DNA of 64,000 bases from Steroidobacteraceae bacterium (GCA_019187185.1 JABAQU010000004.1:1-64000), one strand, 5' to 3'; positions 6,432 through 14,420 are shown, counted from the first letter of the stretch. Numbers and translations are program-made. The notes: generated by a model from the sequence alone, not told the origin.

Positions 6432-7102
6432 TCAGCTCTGCGCGTTCGGTGCCGCGGTACTGAGGCGCGCGATGTCCCGGATGAAGCCAGCGAGCTCGCG
6501 TGCCACGGCGACCAGCGCCACGTTGTGCGGTTTGCCGCGGGCGGCAAGCTTGCGAAATCGCATGCACAGGCGCAGCTGCGCGTCCCAGGCCGCCTCGACG
6601 AGCAGCCGGCGTGCGTGCGCATGGCCGCACTTGGTAATCGAGCCGCGCCGCCCGCGCTCGCCGGTGGAGTATTCACTCGGTGTCATCCCCAACCAGGCCA
6701 TCAGCTGCGGCGCAGACGCAAAGCGCGCCAGCTCCCCGATCTCGGCGATGAGACCGACGGCGACGGTGAACTGCACGCCGCGCAGCGCCTGGATCGCACG
6801 GATGAGGGGATAGAAGCGCCAGCGAGTCGCCGATTCCTGCAGCAGGGCCTGGAGACGCTCGCATTGCGCGAGCCGATCGTCGATCGCGCGCAAGTGTTCC
6901 TGAAAGGCAAGCTGGGAGTTCGCTTCCTTGAAAACGAACCTTGCCAGCCAGCGCCGACGTGCCTCGCCCCAGTTGGCCTTGCCGACGTAGCGCACGTCAT
7001 GGACCAGCAAGAAAGACTTCAGGCGCTGCTTCGCCTTCGCCAGGTCCTGGCGTGCCGCGCCCCACAGTCGCACCAGATCCCGAAACGCTTCATCGGCCGT
7101 GT
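6432..7102 (-). pseudogene. IS110-family transposase, C-terminal part (gene split by IS21)
   Basis: Reads from ADEAFRDLVR through KSFLLVHDVRYVGKANWGEA, FVFKEANSQLAFQEH, ALRGVQFTVAVGLIAEIGEL, MAWLGMTPSEYSTG and ITKCGHAHARRLLVEAAW to a normal stop. It is the C-terminal two thirds of an IS110 transposase. The start is missing because the IS21 element at 7103-9738 interrupts the gene; the N-terminal part is at 9739-10107. Joining the parts with one copy of the 5-bp duplication gives a 1035-bp uninterrupted frame of 344 codons plus stop, the usual length, so the gene was intact when IS21 landed. Confidence 0.93.
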
Positions 7103-7170
7103 TGTCATTTTTTTGGCGTAGTGGAGCCGGCTCTTTTCGGCGTAATGAAGCCAGTGGAGAGCACGGACAT
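7103..7170. repeat. IS21 left end with two transposase-binding repeats
   Basis: Contains the terminal TGTCA, then GGCGTAGTGGAGCC and TTTTCGGCGTAATGAAGCCA as two similar repeats, and ends with GAGAGCACGGACA. This mirrors the right end in inverted orientation. Confidence 0.85.
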
Positions 7171-7180
7171 CGCGGGTTGA

Positions 7181-7972
7181 TCAAGCTTGCGGACTCTTGG
7201 CGCCGTTGGCAATGGGCTTTGATCGGGTGATCGACGGGGCGAGCCTGGGGGCGCGGAACGACTCGCCGTCGAGCACGAGGCAGTAGGCGTTGTGACGCAA
7301 CCGATCGAGCGTGGCGGAGGCGAGCAGGCGGTTGGCGGGGAAGGCCTGGTCCCACTCGGCAAAGTCGAGGTTGCTGGTGACGAGGGTGGCGGTTTGCTCG
7401 TAACGCTCGGCGATCAGGTCATGCAGGTCCTCGTCGGCGGGCGGTCGCAGGGGCTTGAGCCCGAAGTCGTCGATGATCAGGAGTGACACGCGGGCGAGCG
7501 CGGCGAGCTTGCGCTCGTAGCCGCCGGTGGCGCGGGCGGCGTTCAAGCTAGCGGTCAATTGCGCGCAGGTGGTGAACAGCACATCGATGCCCTGGCGGAT
7601 GGCGCAATGACCGAGGGCCTGCGCGAGATGACTTTTGCCGGTGCCGCAGGGGCCGACGATCAGGACCGGGGCGCGCTCGGTGAGATAGCGTCCGGTGGCG
7701 AGTTCGTGCACGAGCGTGCGGTTGAGCTTCGGCAAGCGCTCGAAGTCGAACTGCTCGAGGGTCTTTGCGGTCCGGAAGCTTGCCCGGCGAAGGCGCATCT
7801 GGAACTTCTTTTGCTCGCGCCGGGCAACCTCGTCCTGGATCAGCAGGGACAGGAACTCGGTGTAGGCGAGCTTGCCGTCGAGCGCCTGGCGGTTACGCGC
7901 CTCGAGCGAGTCGAGGATGCCGGAGAGGCGCAGCTGCTTGAGGTGCGGAGCGAGTTCGGGGATCGGGTTCAT
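7181..7972 (-). CDS. istB: IS21 transposition helper ATPase IstB (263 aa)
   Basis: An AAA+ ATPase that binds target DNA and recruits and stimulates the IstA transposase. Walker A GPCGTGKS and Walker B LLIIDDFG are both present, after the N-terminal helical region (ELAPHLKQLRLSGILDSLEA) typical of IstB. Length (263 aa) is normal. The ATG at 7970-7972 overlaps the istA stop by 4 bp, the standard coupled arrangement. No disruption is seen. Confidence 0.97.
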   Translation of the reverse strand: MNPIPELAPHLKQLRLSGILDSLEARNRQALDGKLAYTEFLSLLIQDEVARREQKKFQMRLRRASFRTAKTLEQFDFERLPKLNRTLVHELATGRYLTERAPVLIVGPCGTGKSHLAQALGHCAIRQGIDVLFTTCAQLTASLNAARATGGYERKLAALARVSLLIIDDFGLKPLRPPADEDLHDLIAERYEQTATLVTSNLDFAEWDQAFPANRLLASATLDRLRHNAYCLVLDGESFRAPRLAPSITRSKPIANGAKSPQA

Positions 7973-9579
7973 GAGAGATCTCCTTGGGTGGGAAGCGGGG
8001 GGAGGGTCCAGGGCTCGACGCCGATGGCGGGATCGGCATCGAGCGCGAACAGCGAGCGCGCCGCCCGCACGAAGCGGCCGCCGGCGAGGTACGGACCGGA
8101 GATCCCCTCGCTCGCGGTCGGCGACGACGCCCGCCAGGGCCGGCGCGTGGTGAGCAGCGTCTTGACGGTGCGGTAGTGCGGCGAGTCGTGATCGAGGGCG
8201 CGCCGACAGGCCGCTTCGACGATCGCGGGATCGAAGCGCGTGGCGAGATGGATGATGCCTTGCGCGGCACGCAGCCGCTCGACGATACGATCGGCGAGCA
8301 GGGTGGCGACGAGCTCGGCGGCGGCAGGGCCGATCTGGCTCGCCTGCGCCTCGCACCAGTGTCGATCGCGCAGGAAGAACGCCTGGGCCTGGGGTGGCAG
8401 GTGCGCGCGCACGGTGCGCCGCGTGCCCTCGTGGTGCGCGCGCAGATGCTGCGCGACGAGCCGGTGATCCTCGTAGACCGTCACCGAGGTGTCGGTCGCA
8501 CGCAGCCACAGCACGCGGCCGACGAGCGTGAACGGCACCGAGTAGAGCGAGCGCTCGAACTGCACGTGACAGTCGCGGTGTACCTTCGCTTGCGCCCACA
8601 CGCCCAGATCGGGCGCGATCGCCGGCAAGGCGCGCATCAGGGGTCGTTCGCGCCCAAAGCGCGCAAGTGGACACTCGCGCGTCGTGCCGTGGATACGCGC
8701 GCCGGCCTCCTCGAGCACCCAGCGGCGCGCCTGCGCGTTGAGGTCGGCCAGATCGCGGAACGTGCGCAGCGGCAGGAAGTTGCGCTTCAGGTACTTGACG
8801 CCGGCCTCGACGATGCCCTTCTTCTGCGGATCGGCCGGCGGACACGGATCGATCTTGAAGCCGTAGCCCTCGGCGCACTCGGCATAGGCGCGCTGCACGA
8901 CGGGGTCGCGGTGGCAGGCGCGGGTGATCGCGCACTTGGGGTTGTCGATGATGAGCCGGCCCGGTACCGCGCCGAACCACTCGAAGGCGCGGCGGTGACA
9001 ACCGAGCCAGCTCGCCACGCACTGATCCCAGACGAACTCGACGTACTGGTGGCGCGAGAACGCCAGCGTCATCACGAAGGCCCAGCTGCGCCGCACGCGC
9101 CCGCTGGCCGGATCGAGGAGGAACGGCCCGGCGCCGAAATCCACCTGCGCGGCCTCGGCCGGCGCGAACGTCAGGGGCACCGTCGCCTCGGGCGGGCGAG
9201 TCGCGTGGATCGCCGCGAACAGCCGGTGCACCGACGAATAGCTGCCTTCGTAACCGTGCTCACGTGCGAGCACGGCATGGATCACGACGCCCGAGACGCC
9301 GTCGGCGTCCCAGCGCCTCACCAGCTCCCGAAACGGCTCGACCGAGGAGATCGAGGAGCGGGCACGCCGCGCGCGTCCGAGCTGCTGAGCGATCTCGCTG
9401 TCGCTCGGCAGCGCGCTGGCCGGATCGAGCCAGCCCCGGCGCGTGGCCAGTGCGCGAAACGCCGCTGTCTTCGGCCGGCCCATCAGCCCCGAGCGCGCTA
9501 CATCGCGGTCGGACTCACCCTGCCGCAGTCGCAGCAGGACCTGTCGGTACTGAAACATCTCAAACCTCCGCCGACCCAT
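7969..9579 (-). CDS. istA: IS21 transposase IstA (536 aa)
   Basis: The N-terminal helix-turn-helix region (FQYRQVLLRLRQGESDRDVA) is followed by a retroviral-integrase-type catalytic core. I read the DDE triad as the Asp of AAQVDFGAG, the Asp of RLIIDNPKC and the Glu of KGIVEAGVKYLKRNFLP. The C-terminal domain is full length. ATG 9579 is used here; an internal ATG at 9558 (MFQYRQ) is equally plausible. The frame is intact and coupled to istB. Confidence 0.97.
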   Translation of the reverse strand: MGRRRFEMFQYRQVLLRLRQGESDRDVARSGLMGRPKTAAFRALATRRGWLDPASALPSDSEIAQQLGRARRARSSISSVEPFRELVRRWDADGVSGVVIHAVLAREHGYEGSYSSVHRLFAAIHATRPPEATVPLTFAPAEAAQVDFGAGPFLLDPASGRVRRSWAFVMTLAFSRHQYVEFVWDQCVASWLGCHRRAFEWFGAVPGRLIIDNPKCAITRACHRDPVVQRAYAECAEGYGFKIDPCPPADPQKKGIVEAGVKYLKRNFLPLRTFRDLADLNAQARRWVLEEAGARIHGTTRECPLARFGRERPLMRALPAIAPDLGVWAQAKVHRDCHVQFERSLYSVPFTLVGRVLWLRATDTSVTVYEDHRLVAQHLRAHHEGTRRTVRAHLPPQAQAFFLRDRHWCEAQASQIGPAAAELVATLLADRIVERLRAAQGIIHLATRFDPAIVEAACRRALDHDSPHYRTVKTLLTTRRPWRASSPTASEGISGPYLAGGRFVRAARSLFALDADPAIGVEPWTLPPLPTQGDLS

Positions 9580-9639
9580 CGCGCATCCCCCAAAACCCCT
9601 GTCGGATCCGAGGGTAGCGACGGCCGGCCGCCGGCCGAG

Positions 9640-9738
9640 ATGTCCGTGCTCTAGCCCAGTGGTGGCTCCATTACGCCGAAAACTGACTGGCTCCTATACG
9701 CCGAAAACCCAATGGCTCCATTACGGTGAGAGATGACA
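9640..9738. repeat. IS21 right end with three transposase-binding repeats
   Basis: Starts TGTCCGTGCTC (inverse of the left end) and contains three copies of a motif like TGGCTCCATTACGCCGAAAA, the last reading GGCTCCATTACGGTGAG before the terminal TGACA. Arrays of such repeats at the end upstream of istA are normal for IS21 elements. Confidence 0.85.
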
Positions 9739-10107
9739 CGTGTCCGGCACATGCACCGCCGACAGATCGTTCATGCGCAGCGCCCGCACCAGTTTGCGAG
9801 CATCTCGCTGATCCGTCTTGGCCCGATCGCCGGGCTGGCGGGCGACTTTGGACGGCGCACACACCGTGCAGTCGAAGCCCTTGGCGGTGAGATAGCGATA
9901 CACCGCATAGCCGCACGGCCCAGCCTCGTAGACGAAGCGCACCGCCGAGCCTTTGCTCTGCATGCGCTCGCACAGCCGATCGAGATCACACTGGCGCGTG
10001 CCGATGCAGCCCAGATCCTGTACCTCCCCGATTCCCACCGCGTAGGCGGCCACGATCGATTTCTGATGGACGTCCAAGGCGACAAAGACAGTGCTATGGT
10101 TGGGCAT
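9739..10107 (-). pseudogene. IS110-family transposase, N-terminal part (gene split by IS21)
   Basis: ATG at 10105-10107 with GGAGGT 6 bp upstream. The N-terminal DEDD domain is visible: TVFVALDVHQKSIVAAYAVG, RFVYEAGPCGYAVYRYLT and PGDRAKTDQRDARKLVRAL. The frame breaks after NDLSAVHVPD, exactly at the IS21 junction, and continues at 7102. The conserved acidic residues of the active site (Asp in LDVH, Glu in YEAGPCG, Asp pair in KTDQRD) are all intact, showing that IS21 insertion inactivated a previously good gene. Confidence 0.93.
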
Positions 10108-10254
10108 GCTGACCTCCATTGAAGAGATCCCTCAGAGCGCAGCATCGTCTCGCTCTTGCGGCTCTGGCGTCACGCTAACCCGCGCATCGGCCTTCGTGGA
10201 GGTCAGCGCTTCACACCGCGGAAGTCATACTGTCAAGACCTTACTGGTGACATC

Positions 10255-10641
10255 ATGGTGAGTGAAGATAAAGCCAGCACCTTCCATGATTTTCTAACAC
10301 TCGCGAAGCCTGAACTTCGCCCGATTTGTGAATCACTGCGGCTTCTGATCGCGTCAGAACATTGCAGCTTCTATGAATCAATTTGGCCAAAGCTCAGAAT
10401 TGCCAGCTATGGCATCGGGCCAAAGAAAATGACGCAACACTATGCTTATATTGCAGCACAAGCAGCTCACATCAATCTTGGGTTTTATCACGGCGCATCA
10501 CTTCAAGACCCAACAGGCATTCTATCTGGCTCAGGTAAAGCACTTCGTCACATCAAAATTTATGAAATCTCTGCCGCAAACAATCCGGCAATCCGCGACC
10601 TGATCCGTGATGCAATTATTGACCGACAACAACTGGAGTAA
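10255..10641 (+). CDS. DUF1801-like cassette protein (128 aa)
   Basis: The protein resembles the DUF1801/YdhG-like fold: FLTLAKPELRPICESLRLLI, a Tyr/Gly-rich centre (ASYGIGPKKMTQHYAYIAAQ) and INLGFYHGASLQDPTGILSG with GKALRHIKIYEI near the end. Length fits. The gene is visibly richer in A and T than everything around it, with codons such as AAA, ATT and TTT, so it was probably acquired from a lower-GC host. It ends at the start of attC site 10. Function of the family is unsettled. Confidence 0.75.
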   Translation: MVSEDKASTFHDFLTLAKPELRPICESLRLLIASEHCSFYESIWPKLRIASYGIGPKKMTQHYAYIAAQAAHINLGFYHGASLQDPTGILSGSGKALRHIKIYEISAANNPAIRDLIRDAIIDRQQLE

Positions 10642-10642
10642 G

Positions 10643-10757
10643 GTCTAACAACAATTCGTTCAAGCCGAAATTGCTTCGTGGCACCGGCTGCGTGCTTACG
10701 CTACGCTAGCACGCAGCCGGTGCCACTGCGCAATTCGGCCTAACTCAGGTGTTAGAC
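10643..10757 (+). repeat. attC site 10 (long type)
   Basis: Core sites GTCTAAC (10643-10649) and GTTAGAC (10751-10757). The arms pair very well: CGAAATTGC with GCAATTCGG, and the inner GGCACCGGCTGCGTGCT with AGCACGCAGCCGGTGCC. About 115 bp long and unlike the predominant type, it fits the AT-rich foreign cassette it follows. Confidence 0.92.
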
Positions 10758-10772
10758 ATCCGAGGAATAGCG

Positions 10773-11231
10773 ATGCGCAGCTTCCTGGTCGCTGTCACAG
10801 CCCTGCTTCTTGCCACGCAACCCGTTCTAGCAGACTCTCCGCCCAAACCTGCGAAGTCCAAGTACCTCAAGACAACCGGGGCAGGGTTTCTGATGAGTGC
10901 TGGTAACGGTGTGCAGTACGGAATGAACTACGAGCTCCGAAAGTCGCTCGCCGAGCCCTTATACATTGTGGCCACCTTCGACAATCCGGCCGATGCGACG
11001 GTGCCGCTTCGAGCGGAAGTCGTAGTGCAGCCCGGAGCGAGAGACTTTCAGCTGCAGTCGCCATTCATCACGGTCATAACGCACGACACCAAGTACAAGG
11101 TGGTACTGGAATTGTTCTCGGACGCCGCTCACACGCAACTGATCGGTACGCACGAGCAGTTGGTGTTGTTCAGTGTTCCGCCAGCGTACGAGGCAATGCT
11201 CGAAGAAAAGATGGGTATGCAGATTCAATGA
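10773..11231 (+). CDS. Last visible cassette gene, exported unknown protein (152 aa)
   Basis: ATG 10773 begins a clear signal peptide (MRSFLVAVTALLLATQPVLA, cleavage after ADS is likely). The mature part (GFLMSAGNGVQYGMNYELRK, TVPLRAEVVVQPGARDFQLQ, VPPAYEAMLEEKMG) looks like a small beta-sandwich periplasmic protein. I recognise no family. It starts 15 bp after the attC core but is followed by no attC; sequence resembling an insertion-sequence end comes next instead, so the right edge of the array has been lost. Confidence 0.6.
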   Translation: MRSFLVAVTALLLATQPVLADSPPKPAKSKYLKTTGAGFLMSAGNGVQYGMNYELRKSLAEPLYIVATFDNPADATVPLRAEVVVQPGARDFQLQSPFITVITHDTKYKVVLELFSDAAHTQLIGTHEQLVLFSVPPAYEAMLEEKMGMQIQ

Positions 11232-11427
11232 GGCTCTGAGCGGCCAGCGACATGGGTGACAGATTAGTCCAAAGACATGGGTGACAGTGGCTCCGTGTCG
11301 TTCCGGATCGGGACGTCATGCAGCGCCTTGACGATCGGACGCCCACTGCGTGTAGTGGAACGGCGCTTGTACCGAGCAAGACATCGCCCTCATTGATCAC
11401 TTTGCGCAATCGACGACGGAGGTGGAC
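11232..11427. other. Array edge: IS-end-like repeat and unassigned sequence
   Basis: Contains the motif ACATGGGTGACAG twice (11250-11262 and 11275-11287) in direct repeat, a pattern seen near ends of some insertion sequences. No transposase is present. The rest shows no gene or attC. I take this as the scar that replaced the array's last attC. Confidence 0.4.
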
Positions 11428-11481
11428 ATGAACACAGATCTGTTGCATCCCGGCTGGTCGCGGCCCAGGCTCCGGCCGTGA
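11428..11481 (+). CDS. Possible 17-codon leader ORF before the GNAT gene
   Basis: A strong Shine-Dalgarno GGAGG (11418-11422) sits 5 bp before an ATG whose 17-codon frame stops in GTGA, where the GTG is the start of the acetyltransferase. The GTG itself lacks a comparable ribosome site. It may be a translational-coupling leader, or the original N-terminus of the next gene after a frameshift. Confidence 0.35.
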   Translation: MNTDLLHPGWSRPRLRP

Positions 11482-11936
11482 ACGAAAGCGTTGCCCTCAT
11501 TCCCATCGATTGCGACGGCACCCTGCGCGGCTACACCGGGGCGCTGCCGGAGGTGATGGGTGAGGTGCTGCAGGGCACCGTCAGTCTTTACCGGACTGCG
11601 GGCTTCGAGGAACCCTGGATCTGCTACCTGGCATTGGCAAGCGGGGCTCCCGTCGGCACTTGCGGGTTCAAGTCACCGCCACGCGACGGCCGGGTCGAGA
11701 TTGCCTATTTCACGTTCCCTGATGCCGAGGGTCGCGGAATCGCGACCGCGATGGCTGCTGCGCTATTGGCCGTCGCGAAGCCGTTTCGTGTCATCGTGGC
11801 CGCCCAAACGCTTCCGCGGCGAAACGCTTCCCACAGGGTCCTTGAGAAGCTGGGGTTTGAGTACTTCGCGGCGATGGTTCATCCTGAGGATGGCGACGTG
11901 TGGGAGTGGCGGCTTCCCGAGGAGAGCGGCGCCTGA
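11478..11936 (+). CDS. GNAT-family N-acetyltransferase (152 aa)
   Basis: The acetyl-CoA-binding motif A is visible as YFTFPDAEGRGIATAMAAAL (R/Q-x-x-G-x-G/A type loop), preceded by the strand VGTCGFKSPPRDGRVEIAY and followed by VIVAAQTLPRRNASHRVLEK with GFEYF, the motif B region of RimJ/RimL-like acetyltransferases. The substrate is unknown. The start is GTG 11478, overlapping the stop of a short upstream frame. The region from here rightward looks like ordinary chromosome rather than cassettes. Confidence 0.85.
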   Translation: MNESVALIPIDCDGTLRGYTGALPEVMGEVLQGTVSLYRTAGFEEPWICYLALASGAPVGTCGFKSPPRDGRVEIAYFTFPDAEGRGIATAMAAALLAVAKPFRVIVAAQTLPRRNASHRVLEKLGFEYFAAMVHPEDGDVWEWRLPEESGA

Positions 11937-12006
11937 CTCATGCGCGGCGGAAGGACACTACGATTGGTGGTGCTCCTGCAGGCGTTCGGCAAATGTCGAC
12001 AGGACG

Positions 12007-12390
12007 ATGGAGATGCATCCGTTTGCAGATCTCATCGGATTTCGCATCGATGCTCAGGCGGCGGGCAAGAGTTCACTATCGCTCGAGGTCGCGCCGCGGC
12101 ACATGAACCCGCACGGCGTCGTCCACGGCGCTGTCCTGTACGCCCTCGCGGACACCGCGATGGGAGCGGCGCTCTATACCTCCCTCGCGACGGGCGAGCA
12201 GTGCGCGACCATCGAGATCAAGATCAGTTACTTCAAGCCCGTGGTTTCCGGCACCGTTTCGTGCGAGGGTGAGGTCGTTTATCGGGGCAGGGCGGTGGCG
12301 AACCTGGATGCGCGCATCTTTCTGGGCACGGTGCTGGTTGCGCGGGCGAACGGCAGTTTCGCGATTTTCAGGCGGGCCAGCGAGGCCTGA
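12007..12390 (+). CDS. PaaI-type hotdog thioesterase (127 aa)
   Basis: Pattern of a PaaI-like acyl-CoA thioesterase: HMNPHGVVHGAVLYALADTA (HGG/HGA catalytic loop followed by the hot-dog helix with Asp), then CATIEIKISYFKPVVSG and a C-terminal VANLDARIFLGTVLVARANG strand pair. It hydrolyses CoA thioesters, typically aromatic or short acyl, in the cytoplasm. The start is ATG 12007 (or ATG 12013). It follows the GNAT gene by 70 bp in the same direction. Confidence 0.9.
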   Translation: MEMHPFADLIGFRIDAQAAGKSSLSLEVAPRHMNPHGVVHGAVLYALADTAMGAALYTSLATGEQCATIEIKISYFKPVVSGTVSCEGEVVYRGRAVANLDARIFLGTVLVARANGSFAIFRRASEA

Positions 12391-12508
12391 GGAGGCGAGG
12401 GAGAACCCACGCCGAATCGCTTGGCGGCGGGCCGTCGATCCTGTATTCTCCCGCGCCTCGTGTGAGCGGCCTCAGGCCGCATCTGATTGATTTTACGACG
12501 GTTTCGGC

Positions 12509-12585
12509 GCGCCCGTAGCTCAGCTGGATAGAGTACCTGGCTACGAACCAGGTGGTCGGGAGTTCGAATCTCTCCGGGCGCGCCA
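12509..12585 (+). tRNA. tRNA-Arg (ACG anticodon)
   Basis: A complete 77-nt cloverleaf: acceptor GCGCCCG paired with CGGGCGC (12575-12581), D-loop AGCTCAGCTGGATAGAG, anticodon stem CTGG-CTACGAA-CCAG giving ACG, T arm with GTTCGAATC, and an encoded CCA end. ACG (wobble inosine) reads CGU/CGC/CGA. Confidence 0.97.
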
Positions 12586-12872
12586 ACTTCGTGATTACAA
12601 AAAGAAAAATGCGGACCGCCGGCGCGGTTGCCGCGGCGGGCGCCACAAGCGCATGGGCACGCGTACAGGGATTGTGGCCGGCCGCGTTGCGCCAGTGCTG
12701 CCCCTCGGGCCCGGCCCTCCCGCCGACATCGTGGTCATCGAGTTCGTCATCCGCGCCGCTTCGTCGCGCGACAGCACCATGCATGACCTGCACCCGCACG
12801 CGCCAGCCGAGCCATTGACGCGATCTGTGTGTTATCGCAATGTCAGGCAATCCCGCCACGGAGGCACCGGAC

Positions 12873-13280
12873 ATGGCAGCAAAGAAGAAGCCCGCCCGCA
12901 AGCGCAAGGCCGCCAGGAAGAAAGTTGCCCGTAGGCGACGTCCCGCAGCCCGCAAATCGAAGGTCGCTGCAGCGAAGCGCAAGGTCGCGGCCGCGAAGCG
13001 CAGCCTGCGGCGCGGCTCCGCGCGCCTGAAACGCAAGGCCAGGTCGACCGCGCGTCGCGCGGCCGGTGCGACTCGCCGCGCGGCACGGAAGGTGCGCCAG
13101 CGCGCCAAGGTTGTCATTGAAAAGACCTCGAGCGGTATGCAGGCCGCGACCCGCAAGGTGGAAGAGGTGGCCAAACAGGGTATCGAAGCCGGCACAGCCG
13201 CCGTTGAATCGGTGGCAGTCAGGACCGAGCAGCTGCTGGAGGATCCGGCGCCCACCAACAATGAAGAGGAGGTCCAATGA
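12873..13280 (+). CDS. Histone H1-like lysine/arginine-rich protein (135 aa)
   Basis: From ATG 12873, with GGAGG 8 bp upstream, the first 85 residues are almost entirely Lys, Arg and Ala (KKKPARKRKAARKKVARRRR and repeats of KVAAAKRK). They are followed by an acidic, helical tail with Val/Glu/Thr. This is the layout of bacterial histone-H1-like or AlgP-type proteins, which bind DNA non-specifically. The low-complexity repeats make length variable in relatives. The stop overlaps the next start (ATGA), so it is co-translated with the membrane protein downstream, an unusual partner. Confidence 0.75.
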   Translation: MAAKKKPARKRKAARKKVARRRRPAARKSKVAAAKRKVAAAKRSLRRGSARLKRKARSTARRAAGATRRAARKVRQRAKVVIEKTSSGMQAATRKVEEVAKQGIEAGTAAVESVAVRTEQLLEDPAPTNNEEEVQ

Positions 13281-13543
13281 ATTTCATCGTCTGGCTCGTC
13301 GTGGGCGGTCTCATCGGCTGGATCGCCAGCAAGATCATGAAGACCGATGCGCAGCAGGGGTTGTTCCTCAATGTCGTCGTGGGCGTCGCCGGGGCACTCA
13401 TCGCGGGATTTCTCTCGCCACGTCTCGGTGTCGGCACGATCAACTCGGGCGACTTCAGCCTCGGCGGCCTCGTGCTGTCGCTGCTCGGCGCGGTGATTCT
13501 GCTCGCGATCGTGAACCTCATCCGGAAGGGGAAGGCGCGCTGA
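13277..13543 (+). CDS. GlsB/YeaQ/YmgE-family stress membrane protein (88 aa)
   Basis: A small hydrophobic protein with about three membrane segments ([55 protein letters not shown]) and the family's [10 protein letters not shown] start, also known as transglycosylase-associated protein. Members are linked to general stress responses in other bacteria; biochemical function is unknown. It is translationally coupled to the H1-like gene and converges on, and overlaps by 26 bp, the cyclophilin gene. Confidence 0.9.
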   Translation: MNFIVWLVVGGLIGWIASKIMKTDAQQGLFLNVVVGVAGALIAGFLSPRLGVGTINSGDFSLGGLVLSLLGAVILLAIVNLIRKGKAR

Positions 13544-14420
13544 TGCGCACAGGCAGAGGGACGTTGCACAGGTCAATGTAGCCCGCCGGAACCTTGTACC
13601 AGTCGTCGGTGCGGTTGCGCCGCGCCGCCACGAGCCGGGCAAAAAGTGGCGTGTCGGTGCGCAGGACTTCGATGGTCGTGCGTTCCGGGGCGGGCAAGTC
13701 GGCGGCGAGGCGCACGCTGCGGATCACGGCACCTTGTTGCGGGCGCTCGTAGAAGCCGAGCGGGCCCGTGCCACGCGGCAGCGTGGCGAGCAGTTCCATG
13801 CCACTCACGACGCGGCCCACGACGGTGGCATTGCGGTCGAGTTGGCGGGGCGCGTGACCGATCACGACGTAAAGCTCGGTGCCGCCACCCGAATCCGCGT
13901 CATTGTCGCGACCCACGCCCAGGGCGCCGTAACAGTGCACGAGCCAGGTCGTGGTGCCCGACGCATCGCGCGCGGCTGGCAGGCCGAGCGTGAAGCCGAC
14001 CGATGGCGCGTAGCCATCCGCATCGGGCAGCCTCGTGAATGGCAGTGACGGCCCGACGGGTTGCGTGAACTCGGCCGGCAACGTGCGAGCTGCGGTCCCC
14101 ACGGGACGCCTCTGCGTCGGGTCGCCCCATTGCACGACGAAGTTGTCCTGCACCCGTTCGACGGCGAGGCCGTCGTAGAAGTGCTCGTGCGTGAGCGCGC
14201 GGATATTCGCGACATGGCGGGGCGCGAATTCGGGCGCGAGTTCGATGATCACGCGACCCGTGTCGAGTTGCAGGTAGAGCGTGTTCGCAGGGTCGAGCCG
14301 GCGCCAATCGGCAGTCGTCGAGTGGGCGAGCAATTCGCTCATCGTCCGCGGCGGGTCCGAAGCCGCGACGAGGGTGGGCGCGAGCGCCACCATGATGACC
14401 TGGGCCACGCGCAAGATCAT
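13518..14420 (-). CDS. Periplasmic cyclophilin-type peptidyl-prolyl isomerase (300 aa)
   Basis: A signal peptide ([20 protein letters not shown]) is followed by a cyclophilin domain: [46 protein letters not shown], then [40 protein letters not shown]. It should catalyse cis-trans proline isomerisation in the periplasm. About 100 residues extra at the C-terminus have no obvious domain. ATG 14420 is preferred over GTG 14426 because a GGAGGG lies 5 bp before it. It is the last gene on this strand before the GGDEF-EAL gene. Confidence 0.9.
   Translation of the reverse strand: MILRVAQVIMVALAPTLVAASDPPRTMSELLAHSTTADWRRLDPANTLYLQLDTGRVIIELAPEFAPRHVANIRALTHEHFYDGLAVERVQDNFVVQWGDPTQRRPVGTAARTLPAEFTQPVGPSLPFTRLPDADGYAPSVGFTLGLPAARDASGTTTWLVHCYGALGVGRDNDADSGGGTELYVVIGHAPRQLDRNATVVGRVVSGMELLATLPRGTGPLGFYERPQQGAVIRSVRLAADLPAPERTTIEVLRTDTPLFARLVAARRNRTDDWYKVPAGYIDLCNVPLPVRISAPSPSG

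Larger units (their letters stand above)
7103..9738 (-). mobile_element. IS21-family insertion sequence (2636 bp)
   Basis: The ends are TGTCATTTTTTTGG at 7103 and its approximate complement finishing GAGATGACA at 9738, giving the TGTCA..TGACA termini known in IS21 elements. Multiple subterminal repeats of the type GGCGTAATGGAGCCA lie inside each end. The element is flanked by a perfect 5-bp target duplication CGTGT (7098-7102 and 9739-9743). It carries istA and istB with overlapping ATGA stop/start codons. Both genes look intact, so it may still be mobile. Confidence 0.95.

Noticed and set aside
1062..10757. Reading the repeated sites as ordinary intergenic terminators or REP elements
   Set aside because: They have paired RYYYAAC and GTTRRRY cores, same orientation, and start/stop codons of genes abut them, which fits attC and not terminators.
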